Source: Ciona intestinalis (lineage: Eukaryota; Chordata; Ascidiacea; Phlebobranchia; Cionidae). From it: DNA of 64,000 nucleotides. The stretch is from the NCBI RefSeq assembly GCF_000224145.3, contig NW_004190381.2:62001-126000 (forward strand), given 5' to 3'. The notes beneath the pieces are model-generated. The model was not told the DNA's origin. It ran no database searches and saw nothing but the letters and a program-made list of their open reading frames with translations. Position 1 is the first letter of the stretch. Every line of letters begins with the position of its first letter. This document shows positions 32,572-44,235 of this stretch, piece by piece. The position numbers and the translations under genes are program-made.

Positions 32572-35500
32572 ATGATAAGTTTTAATCTACTTCTGTGTTC
32601 ATTGGTTCTGCTGGTCTGTGTATCCGAAGAAGGAAACGCTTGGCTGTAAGTCCTTATTTTATCTAACTGTACTTGCTAGTGCTTAACTATTAACCTAAAA
32701 TCTGAGGAGTTATTATTTCATCCACCTACAATTAATGAGTTTAATTATTTAACTTGATATCCGATACCCCGCAGTTGGAACAAGAGACGGCGTGCTTGCG
32801 ATAGAACCGCCTGTGTATGGCATTGGGGAGCGTGTTCCAGAAACTGCGGAGGTGGAACACAGTCCCCTGTTGTAACGAGAAACAAGGGTGCATGTGGCAC
32901 CTGTGACAAGCCATCGGGACCGAGGGCATGTAATACACAATGCTGTGCAGGTGAGCGATACCGACGTGACCACGTACTAATACAAAATAAGTCTAAAACG
33001 CTAATTCTGTCCGGTGTTTTCTAACGGGGTCTGGTTGGTGTTGCAAATTAATTTTAATTTTGTTTTTATAATTTAAAAATTGGAAATTCGTAACATCCAT
33101 GGTTTATTTAACAATTATAGTTTTGTTAGCAGTAATGTATAAAAATGGGCTCAAAACGTAGTAAAAACAGCCCTTATTTTCTTCCAAATAAATGTAAATA
33201 TAATAAGCGTCCACGCTTACTTTCTTCCAAATAAATGTAAATATGTTTGAACTGTAAGTTTGTTTTAACAACTGTTGTTTTGTCGCTTTATCCTGTTCTT
33301 TTCATTTAAAATATTTCGGAATCTTCGCTACCGAAATGAAACGGACAAATGAAGTTTTTTTTTATATTATGATAAAACAGAAAGGGTTGGAGAGTGCATA
33401 TAGGTTTTGCATAAGTTTTGACTCTCGTTACATGTAAAGTCAAACGTTAAAAAATGCCTTGTTTTACCGGGCTGCTAGTTACACCATAGGTAATTTAATA
33501 CTGAATGAATCACTAGACAGCTGGTCACGAATGTTAACGCGGAAGTTCCTGAACACTTGGCAAAACAAGATCGCAACAAAAACTAAACTCTGCGTCAACT
33601 TTCCTTAAACAGATTCTTATTTAAAAGATAGAGGAAACAAAACAGAAATCGTGTCGCGGCATCGCTTGGACAGAACTTCCGTGTTTTAACTGTAAATTCA
33701 AATCGAGTAAGATTTTACAAATTCTTCTGGTCGGTCGCGGTTTGTGTACTGACGTTGCAGCATGTGATTATGGAAAAAAACGGAAAATAAATCGCACAGT
33801 CGTACTGTTTAGTTGACCGACAATGTGCGGAACACCATGTTGCATTAAAAGATGCCATATAAGGTGAAATAAAACAACGAGTTTTAATGAAAAAGTAGAA
33901 TCGACCTCAAAATAAGCTTAATTGTTAAACCTAAACAAAAAAATACTGCGACTCAACAACAACAAATGCCCCTTTCTTTGTGTATTTGTTACTGCATTAA
34001 AAAGGCAAACAAATTGTCTCCAAAATGCTTTGTACAAATAATTAGCAAATACCATGTGCTGCAATCGCACGCGCTTTGCAAAAGAAGACGTGGGATGAAT
34101 CACTTCGCCTGCGTGACACGTTTCGTTACGTCGTAAACACGAACACCAAGATGATTTTAAAGAAATATGTATAAACCCGCTTATCAAAATGTTGGTAAAA
34201 CGAAGCCATAGAATTATAGATTCTTGTATTTAATAAGGTATTGTATATTTTTTCCAACCCAGTGGTCACCAATGGGTTGTCCAAATTATCAGCCATACTA
34301 AAAAACATGAAAAAAATCACTCACTAAGTAACATAGTAACCTGGATACCTGGCACGAGGTGTATATGAAACAGAACACCTGTGTTATAAAGACTGACGAT
34401 TTTCGGCCACGCGAGTATAAAGCAAGTTACAAAGAGATTAACTCACGACCGACCCATTTTTACCCCATTCCTTGAATGAGTAAATGTAACTTACTTCATT
34501 TTCGCGTGGCCGGAAAACGACAGTCATACACCTCGTCCCAGCTTACGAGATACCAAGTATGTTAGTATTAATAATATCATGCAGTTAGTTGCGCATGGGC
34601 TTCCTGGAGTTCGTGGGGTGGCTGCTCTGGGTGCGGATTGAGTTCACAAACAAGAAACAGAAGATACAGCAGACAAGCAAGCTGTGGAGGTTCAGCGTGT
34701 TCAGGGTCAAGCAGTGAAACAAGATCTTGTAATGCTGGATGTTGCAGTCGCAGTTGTAGATGGGGTAGTTGGAGTGTCTTTAGTTCCTGCTCAAGAAGTT
34801 GTGGTGGTGGAATTCAAACAAAAACAAGAAGTGTTGCGAGATCTGCATATTGTGGAGGATCACGCTGTTCCGGTCCCGCAACTCAGTCGCAAGGGTGCAA
34901 CACTCAATGTTGTCCAAGGCACTGCGAATGGTGGGGTTGGACTGGATTTAACGCTTGTTCTGTTTCGTGTGGGGGTGGGACCCAATCCAGATCTCGTAGT
35001 GTTGCCGTTTCTGCTTTATGTGGCGGTAACTCTTGTCCTGGAAACCCAACAGATACTAGAGTGTGCAACACTCAATGCTGCCCTGTCCATTGCTCGTGGG
35101 GCAATTGGGGTAGATACGGGTCTTGTTCACGAAATTGCGGCGGGGGAACTCAAACTAGGTCGCGTAGTGTTGCCATTCAACCAAGTTGTGGCGGGTCTGG
35201 TTGTCCGGGATCAACTGTTCAGTCGCAAAGGTGCAACGCTCAATGCTGTCCAAGGCACTGCGAATGGTGGGGTTGGACTGAATTTAATTCTTGTTCTGTT
35301 TCTTGTGGAGGTGGGAATCAAACTAGATCTCGTAGCGTTGCCGTTTCTGCTTTATGTGGCGGTAACTCTTGTGCTGGAGACCCAACAGATACTAGAGTAT
35401 GCAACACTGAATGTTGTCCTGTGAACTGTCAGTGGTCTTCTTGGAGTCCCTTCAACTCTTGTTCTATGTCTTGTGGAGGTGGGAATCAAACTAGATCTCG

Positions 35501-38500
35501 TAGCGTTGCTATTTCTGCTTTCTGTGGAGGAAATTCTTGTGCTGGGGATCCAACAGATACTAGAGTGTGCAACTCGTTACCTTGCCCCATACATTGTGCA
35601 TGGGGAAGCTGGGCACAATGGAATGAATGCAATGTCACATGTGGAGGGGGGATGCAGGAACGTAAACGACAAGTAGCAGTTGAAGCAATGCATGGAGGTA
35701 TTGGTTGCAGTGGATTCACATCAGAAAGCAGGTGAGATAAATAGGCTGTGAATTTTAATATACATTTATCTTGTAACTGCTACACAGATCATGCAATGAT
35801 ATTTGCTGTCCTGTAGCATGTGAATGGGAAGGTTGGGCTTCGTGGGGGGAATGTTCAAAATCATGCGGTGCAGGTAAGATATTTATACTAATTATTAATA
35901 CTACCAAACTTGTGTCAAAACCAACGCAATAATTTTACCAAGGTTCCCAAGATAGAAGAAGACATGTGCTGGTGGAAGAAAGTTGTGGCGGTGCGACATG
36001 TGCTGGAAATGCAACTCAAGTCCAACTTTGTAATGATGTTTGCTGTCCACTTGATTGTGAATGGACTGAATGGACAGGCTGGGAGAGGTAGGTTAACTGT
36101 TGATAATTGTAGAAACAAGTAAACCTATTAGAGATTAGAGAAACACAAATATGTTTATAGGTGTTCCACAACTTGTGGTGGAGGTACACAGAGTCGTAAA
36201 CGTGAAGTGGCAACTCAGGCATTTTGTCAAGGACTGCCATGTACAGGAGCCACCAATGAAACTAGAGAATGTAGTCTGAACTGTTGTCCAGGTATTACTT
36301 TAATTTAATATAAGTTCAGCACACACTAAATATGAAACCATTACAGTTGATTGTGTCATGAGTGAGTGGTCTGTATGGGGAAGTTGTTCAGCTACATGTG
36401 GACCTCATGGCTACAAAACTAGGACAAGAAACATAACAAGGGAATCCCAGTGTGGTGGGCAAACATGTAGCAATGACTTGGTTCAAACTTCTACTTGCAA
36501 CAGAGAATGTTTAAACGGTGGAAATGTAACAACAACTGAATGCTCCTGTAAGGCAGGGTGGGCAGGCGCATGTTGTGAAACAGGTAAGAGGTTTTTTTCA
36601 CCACTAACTACATATACTTCTATAACTATAATTACTATTAAGTTTCAGTTTAAATTGATAAAGAATATTAACAATATAACATCAACCTATATGCGGATTG
36701 CGGAGTACTTAAACTTAACCCCAAATTTATTCATACGAGCTGCCATTTATTGAGCTTACAAAACAGATGTTAAAGAATGCCAAGCCAATCTACATAACTG
36801 TGATGTACATGCTGACTGTATCAACACATTTGGGGGATTTCATTGCATTTGTAAAGAAGGTTACACTGGAGATGGAATAACATGTTTAAGTAAGTAAAGA
36901 TGTATGTTAAAGGGTAAGATAAACATGATCAGGAACAAGATTTCTAGCTTTGAATCGAGTTTATTACCTAAAAACTAGGACACATTTAAATACTGTAGCA
37001 TAAAATGTTTAAGTAATGTAATATTTGACAAATACGACATAGATATCAATGAATGCAATGCAAGTACAACATGCCATACAAGAGCGACATGTACAGACAA
37101 CCAAGGAAGTTACACATGTGCATGTGATGATGGATATACTGGTGATGGTCAATCATGCAATGGTAATGAACCAACTTTTCTTATGAAACTATTATTGTAA
37201 ATGAAAATACCAATTAATCATTACCATATTGTGAAGTCGACTTCTGTTATTGCGATGTACCTTCCTATTGATTTTCAGTGTTTATGCAATCATGCTAATA
37301 ATCTTACACTAATTCCAGATACTGATGAATGTTCTGAAGCACAGGATGACTGTGATATATCAGCTACTTGCCAAAACACTGAAGGTTCATACACTTGTAC
37401 TTGTAATGCAGGATATACAGGAAATGGCACTTCATGCCAAAGTATGTTTCACACAAGATCAACTTTGTAACAGATTTAACAAATGATAATTATTTTCAGA
37501 TTTAAACGAGTGTGATTCTGATATGAATGACTGTGACCGGAATGCTGATTGTGTTGACAGACCTGGAAGTTTTACTTGCATCTGCATTGATGGTTACTCT
37601 GGCAACGGAACTGTTTGTACCGGTATAATATTATTTATAATTTGTACTGGTATAAAAAATAAACCTAAATTGACTGTACAATGTTGTTTAACAAAAGTTA
37701 ATGTCAGTTGAAATAGGATAAAAAACCTCAATTACTATGTAAAGAAGGTTATCATCACTTTTGCAGACATAGATGAATGCAAAGCAAGTCCCTTACCATG
37801 CCACAGTGAAGCTACTTGCACAAACACTGATGGAAGATATCGATGTGATTGCAATGATGGGTTTATGGGAGATGGAACAAATTGCACAGGTAACTTAAAT
37901 CATAACAAAAAGTAAATGATACTTTTGTGCACTAATAAAAAAAGTCATGTGCATTGATGCTTGAAGGAGAATCAATGACTCTGAACTTTGAAATCAAATA
38001 TGAAATACTTTCACATATTATTATAACGATAACTCAAACTGCCATCTTTCAATTTCAGATATAAACGAGTGCATTGAACCTGAGGGATCAGCCCCATTAT
38101 GTCCTAACCACTCCAGCTGCATCAATACACATGGTTCATATCATTGTGACTGTGATTCTGGGTTTAAAGCAGACATGCTGGGACAATGTAATGGTAAGAC
38201 ATTAACTGTAAAATAAATACCTCTAAATAATGACTTCACTCAAAGTCTAACAAAAAGCAATTGACAGAATAATGACAAATAATATGAACTTGTTGAGACA
38301 TTTATTGTGGAATTGACAAACATTTCTATAAACCTACTTTTCCGTAAAGACCAGAAAATAATGTTAATATTTAAACTCTAAACTAGCATAGGCATTTCAA
38401 ACTAATTTCAATGATCACTATTACAATGGAGGAAAACTTTTTTACAATATTTAGACATCGACGAGTGTGCATCTGCGACAAACAACAGCTCAGTTTGTAA

Positions 38501-41500
38501 CACCAATGAGATGTGTGTGAATGAAATGGGTAGCTACACTTGCATGTGCAATAAAGGATACCAGAGAAGAACCGGGACACAGTGTCTTGGTAAGAAATAA
38601 ACTAAGTGCTATAATTAATACACGGACTAGACCACATTAATGTTAGCATCGTTATTAGGATCTATACTAAAGAAAATCATGTTTCTTGGTAAGAACTAAC
38701 AAGTAAACCCAAGTGTAACAGTTAATACANTAAAGACTAGACCATAAGAATAATTGAATCACTATTTCTAATAATGATAGCATCACTGTTAGTAGAAATC
38801 ACCAAAGGTTTTGCATTAGTAATGTCTGACATACATTTCAGATATTGATGAATGTGCATTGGGAAAACAATGCCGGAACAATTCCTATTGTAAAAACACA
38901 ATTGGAAGCTATGCATGCCTGTGTGATACTGGATACACTAAAGCAACAAATGGACAATGTCAGGGTAAGGTTTTGCAATAATCAGTTTGCATATTGAGTT
39001 ATTAACAAATAAAAAAGTAACATTAAATTAGTTGTTACAATCAGGGTGGGACAAAAATTAGGTTTATAGTTAATGCACATATATGCTACACCTACACTAC
39101 ACATGCAAACAGTTTATATTCTACTTCTATACTGATACATATCTACTTTGATTCATTTTTTATTTATTTACAACAGACATCAATGAATGCTTGCTACCAG
39201 ATCATGGTTGCCATTCCAAAGCAACCTGCTATAACTTAGATGGGAAATATGTTTGCGAGTGTAATGGTGGTTACATGGGAAATGGTACATACTGCCAAAG
39301 TAAGTTTAAAATAAAGTCATGTATAATACAAAGTTATTGAAACTAAGGTATAGACCTAAGACACATATAGATGAAACTGCAACCAAACAGTCAATTAAGA
39401 ACTTTTGGTCTAAGCCTTAACAAATAGAACGCTACAGAAATAATCGTAAAACGATAGATATAACGGTAAAATTGCAACCATATTGTAACAAATATGAAAT
39501 ATCTTAAAGTCTAATTTACAGAACTTTGCAACAAATACCCCTAAAATCTAACTCTAACATAAACAAAATGTCTGCTAGGTTACATTTATATTGTAATTTT
39601 GCGTGCATCTCACATTTCTATTGTAACTAAATAATTTATGATGTTTAGATATAGATGAATGTTTAGAGAACACAACTGACTGCCATAGAGACGCAACTTG
39701 TAGAGATACTGAAGGTTTCTACAATTGTATTTGTAAGCAAGGCTACACTGGTGATGGCTTATACTGTACAGGTTTGTATGTAAAGTTATACAAATATATT
39801 TTGAGTCAAAATGCATGCAAAAATTGTAACATTCCTATCTAAAAAAACGTAATAATCTGAATGTGAATGTAACTTGCTTTATCCTCGCATAGCATAAAAT
39901 AAAAAGTCACCATTACACTTTGCAACAGTGCCGGACTTCAATGATAGAATTCTGCACGCCAGAACTTAATAACAGTATTTCACGTATTCCGTTCAAGATA
40001 AGTATTCTATCTAGGATACCACGAAAAAATTATATAAGTACGTTACTGATAATGTAGACACAAATGAATTATAACGAATGAACTAGGCTCAGTATTATTT
40101 AAATATTTACGGCCATTACTTTCTATGACAAATTATAAAAAATAACACTAATACATTATTGACATAGTATTACATAGAACAGGCAAAATATTATAAATAC
40201 ACAACCGAGCTTAATTTAAACTACCGCATTTAAGTACAAAACTTTATTAGTAATTACACACATATATGACATATTAGTACTTACTCCTAATCTTTACTAT
40301 AGTAATATAAATTAAGGTGGTAATGGGTTAAATAGAAATAAACATAACAACAAGTTTTAAATGGTAACTCTCAAAAACTCAGCTAATATTAAATAGTTTG
40401 AATTTCAAACACAGTTTATAAGACATATGCACATACCTGCAGTTTCACCGCTTCAATCTTTAGCGACGTACCTGCCGGCTGGACCTGGATCAAACGCGAT
40501 CGCCTGATAATAACAAACATAGTTATCAAATTTACTGTTTAAAAAAATTACAACGTTTTGCCGCCGAAATCGATTTCGCACTAACGAAGCCATTAAAAAA
40601 ACAAACAACATAAAAATGTTAAAGTAAAAACCTATTGGGGTGTTTTTAAATCGCAAGATTGATATATAGTGCTGTCAAATTGCCGCTGCTAAAGAATTAG
40701 TGTATTGTTAATTTAAAAAGCAACCAATACTAAATAACGTGATTAATATAACTAACTATATACATTGTCTTTTCGCCTACACGTCTTTTCGCTTTAGTAA
40801 ACTCTCCCGTTTTTCGTTATCGTGTTTGATGAGACGAAATAAATTTCATTCATCATATATTGCTATTTACAGATTTAAACGAATGCGAAGATCCTAACAG
40901 CTGCCCTGCCATCGGATCCGAATGCACCAACCTACCAGGAAGTTACTCTTGCGCTTGTAAACAAGGATACTCTGGGGACGGAAGCCAATGTTCAGGTGAT
41001 CGTAATTTCTAAAACTGTTACAAAATATCACATGCACGCACACTCCGTCATCGTAATAGAGTGCTTTTATAAATTAGTTTGGGAAAAAGAAATCAAAACA
41101 AAGCTTTTCAACCCAGTGCCATTAATGGGTTGTCCAATTTATACGCCACGCATAAAAAAAAAAAAAAAAAAATTCAAAAAAATAATTACCCACAAAGTAA
41201 CATACATGGTAACTCGTAAGCTGGCACGAGGTATAAAACCCGTGCGATAATGACTGTCGTTTTCCGGCGAGGATCAACCATGTTACATTCATTCATCACA
41301 TTCAAGCTTTTAAAAATTATTGAAACATTGAATATGTAACTTATTATATATATTGCCACGAATTCATCCCTTCTACATTAGACATCGACGAATGCGAGCT
41401 TGGCATCGGTAACTGTACAGGGGAACATGTAACAGGATGCAAAAACCTCATAGGGAGTTTTACTTGTACTTGCACAGCCTCTCTCGAGTTCAACGGAAAC

Positions 41501-42141
41501 AAATGCGCTGGTAGGAATATATATGGACGGATTCACGGATATATATTTGCATAACGGCTAACGAAACGAGTAACGTTTTTAAACATTGGTTTAAACCTTA
41601 GCTTGACGTTAGTTTGTAAGATAATAATTGGCGAGTTAGAAATATAGTAGGGTGTGAGAAGATTGGACATCCTTGGCACATAATATCCAAATATCCTGAT
41701 CGTGTTTTAAACAATTAACAACATTCTATGGGAGTCGTGAGGATACGGTTTTATAATTCTTTCCTACCAAATGGGTCGAGAAAATTGAAAGTGTCCCATC
41801 TTTCCCCATCCTACTACATCCACCTCCGTCATTTCAGTCGTTCTTTATTTACAGAAAAGTTGCCGCTAAGAACGTCACAAATATCCTCACGCAATCCAGA
41901 AGCCGTCAATTCTGAACCATCTACATCTAAAAACCACTCAGTCATGCTTGGTCTATTCATCTCAGCGGGGATGGTTGCGTTCTTGATGGTTGTGTTCGTC
42001 ATTGTTAGGGTAAGAATAGATAAAGTTTACCAAAGAATTGAGAATAGCCGTCCACTGGTTATGCTATTGTTAGACCACTCTCCGATTGTAAATGTCTTAA
42101 TGCCAAATTCCCGCCATAAAAAATACACAAATTCAGTATAA
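32572..42141 (+). CDS. TSP1/EGF-repeat receptor-like membrane protein, copy A
   Basis: Exons 32572-32645, 32775-32950, 34585-35731, 35788-35873, 35943-36087, 36161-36291, 36347-36583, then 36767-36889, 37043-37162, 37319-37441, 37500-37622, 37767-37889, 38059-38193, 38455-38589, 38842-38964, 39177-39299, 39649-39771, 40873-40995, 41382-41510, and the membrane exon from 41855. Order: signal peptide ([13 protein letters not shown]), eleven thrombospondin type 1 repeats (W-x-x-W, CSxxCGGG; seven in one exon), one EGF-like, twelve Ca-binding EGF repeats (D-I-D/N-E-C starts), each a symmetric phase-1 exon, then a membrane segment ([20 protein letters not shown]). Read-through to 42141 gives 1,261 residues, but an AGG|GTAAGA donor at 42010, conserved in copy B, suggests more 3' exons. 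AATAAA lies at 42496. Cell-surface adhesion or recognition is inferred. Confidence 0.85.
34325..34435 (+). repeat. GTAAC repeat
   Basis: GTAACCTGGATACCTGGCACG to TATAAAGCAAGTTAC. Full unit. Confidence 0.7.
34485..34560 (-). repeat. GTAAC repeat, reversed, internally deleted
   Basis: TGTAACTTACTTCATTTTCG to CAGCTTACGAGATACC. With 34325-34435 it forms an inverted pair immediately before the TSP1 array exon. Confidence 0.65.
41190..41300 (+). repeat. GTAAC repeat in copy A EGF intron
   Basis: AAAGTAACATACATGGTAAC to CATGTTACATTCATTC, between EGF exons 11 and 12. Copy B has only a remnant near 45060-45100 (CGTGTTATAATGACCGTCG). Confidence 0.7.
41643..41816 (-). mobile_element. MITE copy 26, only in arm A
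   Basis: TATAGTAGGGTGTGAGAAG to CCCCATCCTACTA, in the intron before the membrane exon. The matching copy B intron (44418-44757) lacks it. Confidence 0.85.
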
Positions 42142-42624
42142 TTTTGCATACATCTACACAACGCTAAGAATAGCAATTGCATTTTAGTACTAATGTAAGA
42201 GGTTGTACAACAATGCCTGCTTGAATACGGAAGTCCCGGTGTAAAAATATCCTGTTGGGTTTCTGGCATCTTGTTAGGGGCATTGCTCAGCCTACATACG
42301 TAGATATTATAATACATTAAGTGCAAAATCTGTCTTAGATATACAAGAGGCGAAAAAATAAAAGACACACACTACAAACTGAAGGAGCCGCGAACCCAAT
42401 GATGAATCACTACATTGTGGAAGATCATTTGTAGTATGATAACCAAGGATACGTTGAACCGTAGTGACGACTTCTGCAACTTGTATTTTATTGTCAATAA
42501 ATGTGTCTTGTATTTTAATTATGTTATGTACATTATTGTCAATAAATAATGCATGAAAAACGTATTTTTCAACTACAAAACACGCAATATAGATATCAAA
42601 ACTTGCCAGTTTTGTGTTACTTGA

Positions 42625-42935
42625 ACTTTATGTTATGAATGGGCAACACATAAGTCTGTACAGGCATCTAACATTTAGATGCACATATAAACATAGAAAC
42701 ACGGTATTAACTTAGTCAGTATAAGTGAGCAATAATAACGTTGTGAAATACTTTTTTTATCCTGTCCAGGGTCAGGTATTGAAAAATAGTTAAAGACCTA
42801 TTGAAATGATCCCCTCCACGGAATTCTTTAGTAAAACGCGAAAGAATCATGCGCTGTCTATATGTCGCATGCGCGTTTAGTGTTGGTTTCGTGTCTTTAT
42901 AAGACAGTATAAAACAACATTCCTTTTCTAGCCTA
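42625..42935 (+). repeat. Spacer duplicated in inverted orientation at 58.5 kb
   Basis: Blocks such as GCAACACATAAGTCT, TTTAGATGCACATATAAAC and GTGTTGGTTTCGTGTCT match the complement of 58455-58675 with few changes. Confidence 0.8.
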
Positions 42936-43744
42936 TAGATTCGGCAGTTCAAACATTTTACGTTTGTGCTATAGTACTGATCACGTTTAGCTAAAGACAA
43001 CGGAACACAAACACCTACCCAATTTCAAGGTAGAGCTTAATTTTATATCCCTGCAGTATACGTGCGTCACTGATGGATATCTTACATTTTCTCTGTTAAT
43101 ATTGGCGGAACTCCTAACTTACTCATACCTCTGAAGCATATATATAAGTTAGTATAGCACTTTGGGAGACTAACTACCATCAAGGGGTAGGTCACGTAAG
43201 AAGTTTAGAATAGATACGAGGAAAAATTAAAGTATTTGTGATCTTGCAAATGAATTTGTGCGCCCACGCCACTCAATGTGCTACATACCAAAGAGCTTAG
43301 GGTAATGTATTTACATTAAAGTTCGATGATGCACAGATGATACACAGCGAACATATTAATCTCATTAAGCTTCTAATACACTAATACAGTATAGAGAAGA
43401 TCAAATTATTTGCAACAATGAAGAGAAGAGAATTAGCAACAAAACGACAGTCGTAAAAACTATACTTGAGAAAAAGTGTCAAAAAGCAAAGCTGCTAAAC
43501 CTTGTGTTAAAATACATTTATAATAACGTCGGGTTGTCCGGGTCCTTTTACAAATTGTCGTCGTTTATTTCACCATTGATAGCCATTGGGTTCAAAGCTC
43601 CTTCAGTTTGTAGCGTATACTGCTTCTTCTTCCGTATCTTGTACATCTATAACAGTATATATTTATTAAGTGCAAGTACAAAAAAACATTTTAGGTATCC
43701 GAACAATGGTAAAATTATTTACACAGTATTTTCGACCCTATGTT

Positions 43745-43939
43745 ACAGTACTGTGGGGTAAGACAGGACACATTTAGAACATAATATCCAAATGTCCTGA
43801 TCGTGTTTTATACAATTAACAACGGTTTATGGAAGTCGTGAGGATACGGTATTTCTTTTTTGAATGTTCTTTGTTTACTACCAAATGTGACGAAAAAACA
43901 GAATGAAACAGTGTTCCATCTTCCCCCAACCTACTATAT
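43745..43939 (-). mobile_element. MITE copy 27, reversed
   Basis: ACAGTACTGTGGGGTAAGACA to TTCCCCCAACCTACTATA, in the hinge. Confidence 0.8.
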
Positions 43940-44235
43940 TATCAAGAAACTATTTCACACGTATAGTGTCGTTTAAAATAACAGCGTTACTGCGAGAAAA
44001 CAAAGATACACTTACATTGTAGTGCTTTGTAGTCTTATTAATCTGTGGATCTGTTGGGTTTAGTCTTAAAATTTAGTCCTATGGTATCCTTGTACGGAAA
44101 TCATGTTATAGGATCTTGGTTAAGCTACCATTTGATATTACGCGTGTATCTGTTGTTCTAGCTTACATTAAAAACAAGTACTTTGCGTCTTACTGTAGTT
44201 TTCAGTAGGTGGACTATTATGTATATATAAACTTA

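Larger units (their letters stand above)
32951..34584. other. Long intron of copy A
   Basis: Separates the N-terminal TSP1 exon from the TSP1 array. It holds a SINE-like fragment (33255-33350), a small direct repeat (TTCTTCCAAATAAATGTAAA twice, 33180-33240) and an inverted pair of GTAAC repeats (34325-34560). No exon seen. Confidence 0.5.
42142..44235. other. Hinge between the inverted paralogues
   Basis: Holds the polyadenylation signals of copy A (AATAAA 42496-42501 and near 42541), a spacer (about 42625-42935) repeated inverted at 58455-58675, and MITE copy 27. Unseen cytoplasmic-tail exons of either paralogue could be here. No other gene recognised. Confidence 0.5.

Noticed and set aside
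34684-35424. 246-codon plus-strand frame across the TSP1 array
   Set aside because: Shadow frame of the repetitive TSP1 exon. It lacks the W and C pattern that the true frame shows.
42716-43000. 94-codon minus-strand frame in the hinge
   Set aside because: Also within the duplicated spacer and not kept open in the 58.5-kb copy.
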